Positions 42,218-50,850 of a DNA stretch of 64,000 nt are shown one piece after another (positions within the stretch are counted from its first letter, which is position 1; every line of letters begins with the position of its first letter). The stretch spans positions 1,116,001-1,180,000 of the forward strand of contig NZ_CP122961.1 of the NCBI RefSeq assembly GCF_029854215.1, given 5' to 3'. Position numbers and translations under genes: made by a program. The stretch is from Halomonas alkaliantarctica. Lineage in GTDB: Bacteria; Pseudomonadota; Gammaproteobacteria; Pseudomonadales; Halomonadaceae. The notes beneath the pieces are model-generated. The model had not been told where the DNA came from and ran no database searches. It worked only from the letters and a program-made list of their open reading frames with translations.

Positions 42218-42739
42218 ATGGAACTGGGTTTTTTCAATAGCTGGGGTAGTTTATTACGCATTGTGATCGTTGGAGTACTGGCATACGCCACGCTTGTTCT
42301 CTTCCTGCGCCTGTCAGGCAATCGTACGCTTTCGAAAATGAATGCCTTCGACTTAATCGTGACGGTAGCGCTGGGCTCCACGCTGGCCACTGTGCTGCTA
42401 TCTAAAGATGTCGCCTTGGTGGATGGGGCGGTCGCGTTAGCATTACTGATTTCACTTCAATTTATAATTACCTGGACAAGCGTGCGATTTCGTTGGGTTC
42501 GTCGGTTAGTCACTGGCGAGCCGCTGATGCTGCTCTATCAGGGCGAGTTTCTGTTAACGTCGCTGCGACAAGCGCGGGTAACCCAAGACGAAGTCCTTTC
42601 GGCCATTCGCAGTAGTGGGCTTAGTGACGTGACCAGGGTAGAAGCAGTGGTGTTAGAAACCGATGGTTCGTTAAGTGTCGTCAAACGGCAGGCGGAGAGC
42701 CGTCAATCCAGCTTAGAGGGTGTTAGGGGCCCCCATTGA
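42218..42739 (+). CDS. DUF421/YetF-like membrane protein
   Basis: A 173-residue protein with three N-terminal helices and the DUF421 signature LRLSGNRTLSKMNAFDLIVTVALGS, then a small cytoplasmic domain with TRVEAVVLETDGSLSVV. This matches the YetF family. TAGGAG precedes the ATG. Function unknown; relatives occur in envelope-stress settings. Confidence 0.88.
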   Translation: MELGFFNSWGSLLRIVIVGVLAYATLVLFLRLSGNRTLSKMNAFDLIVTVALGSTLATVLLSKDVALVDGAVALALLISLQFIITWTSVRFRWVRRLVTGEPLMLLYQGEFLLTSLRQARVTQDEVLSAIRSSGLSDVTRVEAVVLETDGSLSVVKRQAESRQSSLEGVRGPH

Positions 42740-42840
42740 AGCCAATTCATAGCTCATATGTCTAAGTAATATTAATTTTTGCGTTCACGTTTCTGCCTAG
42801 CAGTGGTACTCTTCGCCACTGTTAATTTTAAGGACGCAAC

Positions 42841-43155
42841 GTGAATATCAAAGCTGATCTTTCCATTCTCGATATTATTGGCCATCTGATTGTTTGGGTG
42901 GTACTCAGTATTGTTACTCTTGGCATAGCGCTGTTTTTCTTCCCCTATTCGTTTTCGCGTTTTGTTATTAACCGTACCTCGGTAGTGGATACTGCTGGGG
43001 TAGAGCGAAAAATGGTTTGTGATATCAACCTGTTCAGCAATATCGGCCATATTATCCTTTGGATGCTGATTTCGCTGGTCACCTTTGGGCTGGGGTATAT
43101 TTTCTACTTCTACCGGGTATGGAATTACGCGTTGAATAATTCACGGGTTGAATAG
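42841..43155 (+). CDS. small membrane protein with two related halves
   Basis: A 104-residue protein starting with GTG at 42841 (AAGGA upstream). Two similar halves are visible: DIIGHLIVWVVLSIVTLGIALFFF and NIGHIILWMLISLVTFGLGYIFYFY, each a hydrophobic hairpin, so it is an internal duplication. It resembles DUF6693-type proteins. No function known. A strong terminator follows. Confidence 0.78.
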   Translation: MNIKADLSILDIIGHLIVWVVLSIVTLGIALFFFPYSFSRFVINRTSVVDTAGVERKMVCDINLFSNIGHIILWMLISLVTFGLGYIFYFYRVWNYALNNSRVE

Positions 43156-43182
43156 TCTTAACCTGTAAGTTGAAAGCTACCC

Positions 43183-43221
43183 AGGGCCTACGTTGAGAGA
43201 TCAAGCGTAGGCCCTTTTTTT
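43183..43221 (+). terminator. intrinsic terminator
   Basis: Arms AGGGCCTACG (43183-43192) and CGTAGGCCCT (43206-43215), loop with further TTGA/TCAA pairing, then seven T. Serves the small membrane gene and possibly the convergent yghU. Confidence 0.92.
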
Positions 43222-43230
43222 GGCGCTTAC

Positions 43231-44103
43231 TTACTCGCCGTCAGCCAGTTTATCTTGTGTACGAAGCTCAAAGTCGCTGGCGTCGTGGCGCTCGTGTAAC
43301 TGCTCGTGGGGTTCGCCCCAGGTGCGGTTCACCATACGGCCGCGTTTGACGGCAGGGCGTTCATCGAGTTCTTCAGTCCAGCGTAGAACGTTCTTGTAAG
43401 TGTGGGCTTCCAAGAATTCAGCCGCTTCGTAAACACGGTTTTTCACCAGCGCACCGTACCAGGGATGAATCGCCATATCGGCAATGGTGTACTCATCGCC
43501 TGCCATAAAGCGGTTATCCGCCAAATGGCGGTCAAGTACATCAAGCTGACGCTTCACTTCCATGGTGTAGCGGTCAATCGGGTACTGATACTTTTCCGGT
43601 GCATAGGCGTAAAAGTGGCCAAAGCCACCGCCTAGCATCGGTGCGCTGCCCATTTGCCAAAACAGCCAGGAGAGGCATTCGGTGCGTTTCGCCGGGTCGC
43701 TGGGCAAGAATGCGCCAAACTTCTCTGCCAGATAGAGCAGAATCGCCCCCGACTCAAACACCCGCTGGGGTGGAGTGGTCGTGTGATCCATCAGTGCGGG
43801 AATTTTGGAGTTAGGGTTCACCTCGACAAAGCCGCTGCTGAACTGATCACCTTCGCCAATTTGAATCAGGTAAGCGTCGTATTCGGCGCCCGTTATGCCT
43901 TTCTCCAGCAACTCTTCCAGCATCACGGTGACTTTGACACCGTTGGGTGTGGCCAGGGAGTAAAGCTGAAGAAGATGTTTGCCCACCGGCAGGGCCTTGT
44001 CATGAGTAGCGCCAGCAATTGGGCGATTGATATTGGCAAACTTACCGCCGTTGCCAGGTTCCCATTTCCAAACGCTCGGGGGAGTATAGGTGTTGTCGCT
44101 CAT
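43231..44103 (-). CDS. yghU: glutathione-dependent disulfide-bond oxidoreductase YghU
   Basis: A 290-residue GST-family protein of the YghU/YfcG type, reducing disulfides with glutathione. The long N-terminal extension (YTPPSVWKWEPGNGG) is typical, followed by LYSLATPNGVKVTVMLEELL with the Thr-Pro-Asn active-site motif and NPNSKIPALMD. The C-terminal domain carries FMAGDEYTIADMAIHPW. Length matches E. coli YghU (288). Divergent from the racemase gene. Confidence 0.93.
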   Translation of the reverse strand: MSDNTYTPPSVWKWEPGNGGKFANINRPIAGATHDKALPVGKHLLQLYSLATPNGVKVTVMLEELLEKGITGAEYDAYLIQIGEGDQFSSGFVEVNPNSKIPALMDHTTTPPQRVFESGAILLYLAEKFGAFLPSDPAKRTECLSWLFWQMGSAPMLGGGFGHFYAYAPEKYQYPIDRYTMEVKRQLDVLDRHLADNRFMAGDEYTIADMAIHPWYGALVKNRVYEAAEFLEAHTYKNVLRWTEELDERPAVKRGRMVNRTWGEPHEQLHERHDASDFELRTQDKLADGE

Positions 44104-44209
44104 TCGTTTCCTCGTTATAAATAGTTTATCGGTAACAAAGTGGCTACTAAATTTAGCTGGTGATTAGCCTGTTAATAAAGTAGTCCATTTTCCTAAATTG
44201 AGGTGGCGG

Positions 44210-44914
44210 ATGCGTGTAATTGGTGTGTTAGGCGGTATGAGCTGGGAGTCGACCCAAGGCTACTACCGAGCCCTAAACGAGGGCGTAAAAGTAGCGCTAG
44301 GTGGCCTTCATTCGGCCAAGATCGTGATGGTGAGCGTCGATTTTGCCGAAATTGAAGCATTACAGCAGCAGGGCGATTGGCAGACCGCTGGCGAACTGCT
44401 GACCAACGCTGCCCAAAGCGTCGAGCGAGCGGGCGCCGATTGTCTGCTGATTGCCACCAATACCATGCATAAAGTGGCGCCCGCTATTGAACAGGCGATT
44501 ACCATTCCGCTGCTGCATATTGCCGATGCTACGGCTGAGCAGCTCACCGCAGACGGTATCACTCGCGTCGGCCTATTGGGTACGCGCTTTACCATGGAGC
44601 AGGACTTTTATATCGGCCGCTTAGAAAAACAGTTTGGTATTGAGGTCGTGGTGCCTGATCAGTCTGAGCGCGACACTGTTCATCGGGTGATCTTTGATGA
44701 ACTTTGTCAGGGCCGTGTAGAAGATGTATCCCGGCAGCGCTACTTGGCAATCATTGATTCTCTGCATGCCCAAGGCGCCCAGGCAGTGATTTTAGGCTGT
44801 ACTGAAATTGCCATGCTGGTGGGCCAGCGCGATACCCTGGTGCCCCTTTACGACACCACCGCTCTGCATGCCCAAAGAGCGGTGGCGTGGGCACTAAATG
44901 ATCAAGCTAAGTAA
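44210..44914 (+). CDS. aspartate/glutamate racemase family protein (YgeA-like)
   Basis: A 234-residue amino acid racemase of the Asp/Glu family. The N-terminal VIGVLGGMSWESTQGYYRAL is diagnostic. The first catalytic position is Thr (IATNTMHKV) and the second is Cys (LGCTEIAML), the Thr/Cys pair seen in E. coli YgeA rather than the Cys/Cys pair of classical racemases. ATG 44210 follows GAGG; a TTG at 44198 is the alternative. The substrate could be Glu, Asp or homoserine. Confidence 0.88.
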   Translation: MRVIGVLGGMSWESTQGYYRALNEGVKVALGGLHSAKIVMVSVDFAEIEALQQQGDWQTAGELLTNAAQSVERAGADCLLIATNTMHKVAPAIEQAITIPLLHIADATAEQLTADGITRVGLLGTRFTMEQDFYIGRLEKQFGIEVVVPDQSERDTVHRVIFDELCQGRVEDVSRQRYLAIIDSLHAQGAQAVILGCTEIAMLVGQRDTLVPLYDTTALHAQRAVAWALNDQAK

Positions 44915-44920
44915 TGACGC

Positions 44921-45352
44921 TTAGACCAATGTCAGGGTGACATTAATATTGCCACGGGTGGCGTTGGAGTAGGGGCAGACCACATGGGCTTTATCAACCA
45001 ACTGCTGGGCTACGTCTTGCTCAAGGCCGGGTAAGCTGATTTTTAGCTCGACTTCGATGCCAAAACCGGTAGGAATGGCGCCGATACCTACATGACCATC
45101 AATTTTCGTATCCTGGGGAAGCTTTACTTTTTCCTGGCTCGCCACGTGCTTCAGCGCACCTAAAAAGCAGGCCGAGTAACCAGCGGCAAAAAGCTGCTCG
45201 GGATTAGTGCCATCACCGCCTGCGCCGCCCAGCTCTTTGGGCGTGCTTAATTTAACATCCAGCGCGCCGTCGGATGACTTTGCCTGGCCTTCACGGCCGC
45301 CGGTTGCAGTGGCGTGGGCGCGATAAACAACGTTTTCGATAGTGGTCGTCAT
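44921..45352 (-). CDS. ohr: organic hydroperoxide resistance protein Ohr
   Basis: A 143-residue Ohr, a thiol peroxidase that reduces organic hydroperoxides. Both catalytic cysteines are present: [15 protein letters not shown] and [15 protein letters not shown]. The N-terminal [15 protein letters not shown] is typical. It lies 119 bases downstream of the MarR-type ohrR gene on the same strand. I saw no clear OhrR operator of the TACAATT/AATTGTA type in the gap. Confidence 0.95.
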   Translation of the reverse strand: MTTTIENVVYRAHATATGGREGQAKSSDGALDVKLSTPKELGGAGGDGTNPEQLFAAGYSACFLGALKHVASQEKVKLPQDTKIDGHVGIGAIPTGFGIEVELKISLPGLEQDVAQQLVDKAHVVCPYSNATRGNINVTLTLV

Positions 45353-45471
45353 TTTGTATCTCCTGGCTGCGTTATTAGTGATTAATCTGTGCCATTAAGT
45401 TAGCGCAGCTTTATTTTGTGCGCAAGGTAAATGGCAAATAAATTCTGATCTCTGAGCCATAAAGTGAAGGG

Positions 45472-45921
45472 CTACTGGTTCTTTTGCAGGCTATCGCGTA
45501 GCCGCACCAAGTCCTCTTTTAGCGTGGTCAGTGCCTCAACCGACTGCTCGCTGGCATGCACCACACAGCTAGGAATATCGTACGCCTGTTCACGCAACGC
45601 TTTGCCTTTGTCAGTAAGATAAATCTCTACCACGCGCTCGTCTTCGTGGCTGCGTTTGCGGTTCAGCAGTTGGTCGGCTTCAAGGCGTTTAAGCAGCGGT
45701 GTAAGCGACCCAGGATCGGTTAGTAGTCGCTTACTCATTGTCCCCACTGTGATGCCATCGTTTTGCCACAACACCAGCATGGCAAGGTATTGCGGGTAAG
45801 TAAGCCCCAGCTTTTTGAGCAGGGGTTTATAAACTTTGGTCATCATCAACGAGGTTGAATAGAGCGCAAAGCAAAGCTGTTGATCGAGCTCTAATTCGTT
45901 ACAAGACGGTTGCACAAGCAT
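45472..45921 (-). CDS. ohrR: MarR-family peroxide sensor OhrR
   Basis: A 149-residue MarR-type repressor. The redox-sensing cysteine is in ELDQQLCFALYSTS near residue 17, as in OhrR. The winged HTH includes TVGTMSKRLLTDPGSLTPLLKRLE and the wing KRSHEDERVVEIYLT. It precedes ohr, its usual target. One further Cys lies in IPSCVVH. Confidence 0.93.
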   Translation of the reverse strand: MLVQPSCNELELDQQLCFALYSTSLMMTKVYKPLLKKLGLTYPQYLAMLVLWQNDGITVGTMSKRLLTDPGSLTPLLKRLEADQLLNRKRSHEDERVVEIYLTDKGKALREQAYDIPSCVVHASEQSVEALTTLKEDLVRLRDSLQKNQ

Positions 45922-46052
45922 GGATTCCGATCTGAAATACGTAGGCTAATGTAGCGTGATGACGCGCCAGTGACTAGAGCTAGACGTTGGTCGTAAGTTA
46001 GCAGTTTTGTTTTGACACGCACAGGGCAGATAGCTAGCCTTCGCTTACTGAA

Positions 46053-46066
46053 TGTTACCGGTAACA
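46053..46066. promoter_or_regulatory. GntR (LacI-type) operator upstream of TRAP genes
   Basis: TGTTACCGGTAACA, a perfect 14-bp palindrome equal to the core of the gluconate repressor GntR operator known in enterobacteria. It lies 56 bases upstream of the dctP-like start, and a GntR-like gene sits at the end of the same gene run. Confidence 0.75.
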
Positions 46067-46121
46067 AGTTGCCGGTCATTGAATTGGCTATTAACAACAA
46101 CGAGTATTCGGAGATAACGCT

Positions 46122-47195
46122 ATGACCGCTATTTGGCGCAACGCACTGACCTTAGTCGGCGCGACCACCCTGACGCTTGGTATGGCCCATGCCCAGAGCC
46201 CAGAGCTCTCTGATCCGCCTGAAATCGAAGGTGAGGTGGTTGGTGATCACGGTTCGCATACCCTACGCATGGGCATCGGTCTTGCGGAAAGCTCTCCGCA
46301 GTACCTATCCAGCCAATACTTTGGTGAGATTCTGGAGCAGCGCACCGACGGTCGTATCACCGTTAACGTTTTCCCTAACAGTCAGTTAGGTGACGACGTT
46401 CAGATGCTGGAAATGCTGCAAACCGGCACGCTGGATATGACCTATCCGTCAAGCTCAGCTACCACCGGTTACGTTGAAGAACTGTCAGCCTTCGATTTGC
46501 CTTTCCTGTTGCCGAGCCGTGAAGCCGCTGTCGCCGTGATGCAGAGCGATGTGGCTCAAGGCATGCTAGACGCCTTTGAAGGTACCGGTCTAAAAGCGCT
46601 CGCTTTCTCTGAGAATGGCTATCGTCAGCTTTCTAACAGTGCTCGCCCGGTGACGAGCCCTGATGATGTTGCAGGTCTCGATGTGCGCGGTTTGAGCGTT
46701 CGTACCATGGAAAACCCGGTGCACTTGGCGATTTGGGAAGCCTTAGGCGCTAACCCAACGCCGATGGCCTTTGGTGAGCTGTTCTCCGCGATGGAGCAGG
46801 GCGTTGTTGATGGCCAGGAAAATCCTTGGAGCACCATCCTTACCTCTAACTTCAACGAAGTGCAGGACTATGGCACTGAAACACGCCACGTCTATACTCC
46901 CTTTATCATGATGCTTTCCGAGCGTACTTGGGATCGCATGGCACCTGAGTATCAAGAGCTGGTGCTGGAAGCCGCTCGTCAGTCCGCTGAATATGAAATT
47001 CAGCTGTCAGCTGAGTACGATGATTGGTCACGCGACCAGTTAGCAGAGCGTGGTATGGAAATTACCCGCTTGGACGATGAGCAGTTAGCCGCTTTCCAAG
47101 AAGCCACTCAGCCGGTTTATGAAGAGTGGGCGCCGCGCATTGGTGAAGACCTGATCGCGGACATTCAGAAGATCGTTGAAGAGAGCAGCAACTAA
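46122..47195 (+). CDS. TRAP transporter substrate-binding protein (DctP family), probably gluconate
   Basis: A 357-residue periplasmic binding protein with a signal peptide ending MAHA near residue 24. DctP-family marks: LRMGIGLAESSPQYLSSQYF, FPNSQLGDDVQMLEMLQTGTLDM, the carboxylate-binding Arg region GLDVRGLSVRTMENPVHL and MEQGVVDGQENPW. GGAGATAA precedes the ATG. The operator in front plus the gluconokinase and GntR genes behind point to gluconate or a similar sugar acid. Confidence 0.88.
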   Translation: MTAIWRNALTLVGATTLTLGMAHAQSPELSDPPEIEGEVVGDHGSHTLRMGIGLAESSPQYLSSQYFGEILEQRTDGRITVNVFPNSQLGDDVQMLEMLQTGTLDMTYPSSSATTGYVEELSAFDLPFLLPSREAAVAVMQSDVAQGMLDAFEGTGLKALAFSENGYRQLSNSARPVTSPDDVAGLDVRGLSVRTMENPVHLAIWEALGANPTPMAFGELFSAMEQGVVDGQENPWSTILTSNFNEVQDYGTETRHVYTPFIMMLSERTWDRMAPEYQELVLEAARQSAEYEIQLSAEYDDWSRDQLAERGMEITRLDDEQLAAFQEATQPVYEEWAPRIGEDLIADIQKIVEESSN

Positions 47196-47216
47196 ACCTT
47201 ACGTTTAGCGCACCGT

Positions 47217-47240
47217 TGGGCAGGCCATCGAGCCTGCCCA
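47217..47240 (+). repeat. intercistronic hairpin between TRAP binding-protein and permease genes
   Basis: TGGGCAGGC (47217-47225), loop CATCGA, GCCTGCCCA (47232-47240); perfect nine-pair stem without T-run, in the 70-base gap. Likely slows 3' decay so that more binding protein than permease is made. Confidence 0.6.
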
Positions 47241-47265
47241 GCGTGTCAGTGCCCCTGGAGCTCCT

Positions 47266-47859
47266 ATGTCACTCTCCTCTACACCCCCTAATACCCCCAC
47301 ACCGATTGAAGATCCAACGGTGTATCTGGATGACCCTAATCGCAAGTTGCTGGAAATCGATACCGATACTCGCCAGGGCCCAGCACTTTTTCGCTGGCTC
47401 ACCTTGGGCATGGAGTATCTGATCGGCGCTATTTTAGTGGCGTTGATTATGTCCGTTTCCTGCAACGTGGTGGGGCGTGCGCTGTTCAACTATTCGTTGC
47501 CCTGGGCGGATGAACTAGCGCGTATGCTGTTTGTATGGCTGGTATTTATCGGTGCTGCTGCAGCGTTTTCCCGCTACGAGCACATAGCCGTTGACGCACT
47601 GGTACGGCGACTGCCGCTGCGCGTGGCGCATATATTATATCTGCTGCAGCACCTGATTATTACCGCCCTGATGGTAGTGATGATTTGGGGCGGCTATCAA
47701 GTGCTGGCGCGCTCTAGTGGGCGTTCGGCGATTCTGGATGTGCCGCTGAGTTTCATCAGTCTTTCGCTGGTACTTTGCGTCATCTTTATTGCGGTGGTTT
47801 CAACTTGGCGAATGTGGGTCAGTTTGACCGTTATTCGTCAACCAGAGCGGGAGCGCTAA
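47266..47859 (+). CDS. TRAP transporter small permease (DctQ)
   Basis: A 197-residue protein with four helices after a Pro/Asp-rich cytosolic N-terminus of about 45 residues. Typical DctQ segments: ISVSCNVVGRALFNYSLPWADELAR-like (NVVGRALFNYSLPWADELAR) and FIGAAAAFSRYEHIAVDAL. It stops 2 bases before the dctM-like ATG. GGAG lies five bases before its own ATG. Confidence 0.92.
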   Translation: MSLSSTPPNTPTPIEDPTVYLDDPNRKLLEIDTDTRQGPALFRWLTLGMEYLIGAILVALIMSVSCNVVGRALFNYSLPWADELARMLFVWLVFIGAAAAFSRYEHIAVDALVRRLPLRVAHILYLLQHLIITALMVVMIWGGYQVLARSSGRSAILDVPLSFISLSLVLCVIFIAVVSTWRMWVSLTVIRQPERER

Positions 47860-47861
47860 TC

Positions 47862-49142
47862 ATGCTATGGATTTTTCTGGCTATTTTATTGGCCTCCATC
47901 GTTATTGGGCTGCCCATTGCCTTTGGCCTCGGCGTTGCAGCGCTGGTGATGGCGGTGCTCTCTGATATTCCGCTGTCGATCATGATTGAGCAGTCCATCC
48001 GCGGGGTGAACAGCTTTCCGCTGCTGGCGATCCCGTTCTTTATTTTAGTCGGTGAGGTGATGAGCAATGGCGGTATTGCCCGCCGCTTGATGGAACTGGC
48101 TGGTGCCTTGGTAGGCTTTATGCGCGGTGGTCTGGGGCAGGTAGCCATTACCGGCTCAATGTTCTTTGGCGGTATCAGCGGGTCAGCCGTTGCCGATACG
48201 GCTGCCACCGGCGCGATGATGATTCCTTCGATGAAAGAGCAGGGCTATACCGCGGCTAATGCCACTGCGATTAATACGGTATCTTCGGTGATCGGGATCA
48301 TTATTCCTCCCTCGATTCCGCTGATTCTGTATGGCATCGTCACCGAGACATCGATTAGCCGCCTGTTTATTGCCGGTATTATCCCAGGTCTATTGATTGG
48401 CTTTGCGCTCATGGTGACCACCTATATTCTTGCCAAAAAGGATGGCGGCGGCGTGCAACAGTTTCGTTGGGATCGTCTCTGGAAAGCCTTTAAAGATGCA
48501 TGGCTTGCGCTAGTGCTTCCGGTCATTGTGATTGGCGGTATTATTGGAGGCGTATTTACCGCCACCGAAGCGGCCGTGGCGGCACTGCTTTATGCGTTGG
48601 CGATTTCGCTGGTGGTTTACCGTGAATTCAAGCTCAAAGAGCTTGGCGGTATGCTGATTCGTACTGCTCGTTTGACCGGCATGGTGATGATGCTGCTGGC
48701 ATTTGCCACGGTGATTGCCTGGTTCCTGACCATCAATATGGTGCCGCAGACCCTGGTTAGCCAAGTGCAGGCGATTACCCAAGATCCGTTCCTACTACTG
48801 TTGATCGTGGCGACGTTGCTGCTGTTGGTGGGCTTTGTAATGGACTTAACCCCGGCGATGGTCATCATGGCGCCTATGCTAGCGCCTATTGTCACCTCGG
48901 TGGGCGTTGATGCGGCTTACTTCGGCGTACTGATGGCGTTTGTATTGGGCATTGGACTCTTAACCCCTCCAGTGGGCACCTGTCTCTATGTCGGCTGTGG
49001 TGTAGGTAAAGTCTCCATGGAGTCGTTGGTCAAAGCCATGCTGCCTTACTATGCGGCACTCTTGGTCGTATTGGTAATTCTGATCGCGTTCCCTGGCATC
49101 GTGACCTGGCTGCCTGATCTTACCGCCGTGCGCGGCAATTAA
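47862..49142 (+). CDS. TRAP transporter large permease (DctM)
   Basis: A 426-residue polytopic membrane protein, the sodium-coupled translocation subunit. DctM marks: NSFPLLAIPFFILVGEVMSNGG, MFFGGISGSAVADTAATGAMM, NTVSSVIGIIIPPSIPLILYG and FVMDLTPAMVIMAPMLAPI. The ATG at 47862 overlaps the ribosome site within the end of dctQ, indicating coupling. The longer frame is not used. Confidence 0.94.
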   Translation: MLWIFLAILLASIVIGLPIAFGLGVAALVMAVLSDIPLSIMIEQSIRGVNSFPLLAIPFFILVGEVMSNGGIARRLMELAGALVGFMRGGLGQVAITGSMFFGGISGSAVADTAATGAMMIPSMKEQGYTAANATAINTVSSVIGIIIPPSIPLILYGIVTETSISRLFIAGIIPGLLIGFALMVTTYILAKKDGGGVQQFRWDRLWKAFKDAWLALVLPVIVIGGIIGGVFTATEAAVAALLYALAISLVVYREFKLKELGGMLIRTARLTGMVMMLLAFATVIAWFLTINMVPQTLVSQVQAITQDPFLLLLIVATLLLLVGFVMDLTPAMVIMAPMLAPIVTSVGVDAAYFGVLMAFVLGIGLLTPPVGTCLYVGCGVGKVSMESLVKAMLPYYAALLVVLVILIAFPGIVTWLPDLTAVRGN

Positions 49143-49171
49143 GGTTGTTGGTAATGAATAGGAGAGCCGCT

Positions 49172-49699
49172 GTGAAGACCCTCTCACATCGTATTTTGGT
49201 GATGGGCGTATCCGGCTCGGGGAAGTCGCACATTGGTCGCCAGTTGGCGCTAACCGTGGGGGCGACGTTTATCGATGGCGATGACTACCACTCGCCCGCC
49301 AACGTGGCCAAAATGGCTAGCGGCAAGCCGCTAAACGACGATGACCGGAGCGAGTGGCTGGATACCTTGGCGGCGTTGTTTGCTGAGTATCAAGCAAAGG
49401 GTGAATCGCTGGTGATTGCCTGCTCGGGGTTGAAGAAACGTTACCGAGATCGGCTGCGGCAAGGCGATCCAGCGCTGCAGATCCTCTATTTAGAGGGCAG
49501 CCGGGAGTTACTACTTGAACGACTTGAAACCCGGGCAGGGCACTTCTTCAAAGGCGATACCATGTTGGCCAGTCAACTGGCCGACCTGGAGCCGCCCAGC
49601 GAAGAGGAAGCCTTCAATGCCTCAATTGCCTTATCGCCCCAGGTGATCGTTACGCAATTTGCTGCCACGCTATCGACGCCTAGGCGCTCGCCCATTTAA
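49172..49699 (+). CDS. gntK: gluconokinase
   Basis: A 175-residue kinase that makes 6-phosphogluconate. P-loop MGVSGSGKSHIGRQLA at the N-terminus, FIDGDDYHSPANVAKMASGKPLNDDDR (read in two parts, both GntK hallmarks), and ETRAGHFFKGDTMLASQLADLE. I choose the GTG at 49172, preceded by AGGAGAG; an ATG at 49154 is possible but has no such site. It follows the TRAP genes by 29 bases, tying the transporter to gluconate use through the Entner-Doudoroff route. Confidence 0.93.
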   Translation: MKTLSHRILVMGVSGSGKSHIGRQLALTVGATFIDGDDYHSPANVAKMASGKPLNDDDRSEWLDTLAALFAEYQAKGESLVIACSGLKKRYRDRLRQGDPALQILYLEGSRELLLERLETRAGHFFKGDTMLASQLADLEPPSEEEAFNASIALSPQVIVTQFAATLSTPRRSPI

Positions 49700-49725
49700 A
49701 GGAAGTAAGCTAAAGGCAAAATAAT

Positions 49726-49757
49726 CATTGAGGTCCGCTCTAGGGAAGGCCTCAATG
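49726..49757. repeat. inverted repeat between gntK and gntR
   Basis: CATTGAGG (49726-49733) and CCTCAATG (49750-49757), perfect eight-base arms 16 bases apart, without T-run. Operator or mRNA hairpin; undecided. Confidence 0.4.
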
Positions 49758-49784
49758 CTTATACCTTGGATAAGGCAGTGACTT

Positions 49785-50780
49785 TTGAAGAAGAAACGCC
49801 CCACCCTGCAGGATATTGCCGACCATGTCGGGGCTACCAAAATGACGGTAAGCCGCTGCCTGCGCGACCCTGAAACGGTCTCGGAAGGCCTGCGCGAACG
49901 CATCTTCTCGATTGCCGAACAGATTGGTTATATTCCCAACCGTGCGCCGGATCTGCTCTCCAGGTCGACCAGCCACTCCATCGGGGTGCTGGTGCCATCG
50001 CTTACCAACCAGGTATTCGCCGAAGTCATCCTCGGTATCGAAACGCTGACGGAACCGGCGGGCTATCACCTGATGCTTTCCCACTATGGCTATAGCCCAG
50101 AGCTTGAAGAGCGCAGCCTGGCATCTTTGCTCTCCTATAATGTCGACGGCATCATTCTGTCAGACCGTGACCATACTTCGCGGAGCCTGCGGATGCTGGA
50201 AACCGCCGGTATCCCGATTGTGGAAATCATGGACACCCACCGCCCTCCGCTACAGCAGGTGGTGGGCTACGACAATGTTCAAGCCGCCTACGACATGGTC
50301 AGCGAGATGATCCGACGGGGTCGACGCCAAGTGATATATCTGGCGGTACGCCTGGATGAGCGTACTCGCCAACGCGAACTGGGCTACCGCCGAGCGATGG
50401 AAGAGCACGGCTTAACGCCCGTTACCCTTCAAAGCACCCAGCGTTCCTCTTACAGCGTGGGGGCGGCGCTGCTGCAACAGGTGATTACTGATTACCCTGC
50501 GGCAGATGGTCTGTTCTGCACCAACGATGACGTCGCGGTCGGGGCCTATTTCGAGTGCCAGCGGCGGGGCATTGACGTGCCCAGGGAGATGGCGCTGGCG
50601 GGCTTCCATGGCCACGATGTAGGCCATGTAATGACGCCGCGCCTAGCTAGCGTGGTGACCCCGCGTCAGGCCATTGGCGAAGCGGCAGCGGGAGAGCTAT
50701 TAGCGCGGCTTCGCGGTGAGCCGCTGACCCAAAAAGTGGTCGATTTGGGCTATCGTATCGAAACAGGGATGACGCTATAG
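49785..50780 (+). CDS. gntR: LacI-family regulator GntR-like (gluconate repressor)
   Basis: A 331-residue LacI-type repressor. The N-terminal HTH and hinge (LQDIADHVGATKMTVSRCLRD, IAEQIGYIPNRAPDLLSR) resemble gluconate repressors; the periplasmic-binding-like domain covers residues 60-330. The start is TTG at 49785; an in-frame stop at 49779 excludes any earlier start. It probably binds the TGTTACCGGTAACA palindrome at 46053 and releases it with gluconate. Role inferred from context and operator. Confidence 0.9.
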   Translation: MKKKRPTLQDIADHVGATKMTVSRCLRDPETVSEGLRERIFSIAEQIGYIPNRAPDLLSRSTSHSIGVLVPSLTNQVFAEVILGIETLTEPAGYHLMLSHYGYSPELEERSLASLLSYNVDGIILSDRDHTSRSLRMLETAGIPIVEIMDTHRPPLQQVVGYDNVQAAYDMVSEMIRRGRRQVIYLAVRLDERTRQRELGYRRAMEEHGLTPVTLQSTQRSSYSVGAALLQQVITDYPAADGLFCTNDDVAVGAYFECQRRGIDVPREMALAGFHGHDVGHVMTPRLASVVTPRQAIGEAAAGELLARLRGEPLTQKVVDLGYRIETGMTL

Positions 50781-50850
50781 GGCGCGTTTTCGAGTAGCCG
50801 CCAAGGCAGTGAGTGGCTAAAGTAGAGTTTTCACTCGTCGCGAGGCCGTC

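Noticed and set aside
44124..44137. Second GntR-like site (TTATCGGTAACA core) between yghU and the racemase gene
   Set aside because: Two outer bases break the dyad, a similar TATCGGTAAC occurs near 32986, and neither gene fits a gluconate regulon, so chance is likely.
45353..45471. OhrR operator in the ohrR-ohr gap
   Set aside because: No TACAATT/AATTGTA-type dyad is visible; the AT-rich ATTAGTGATTAAT is too imperfect to call.
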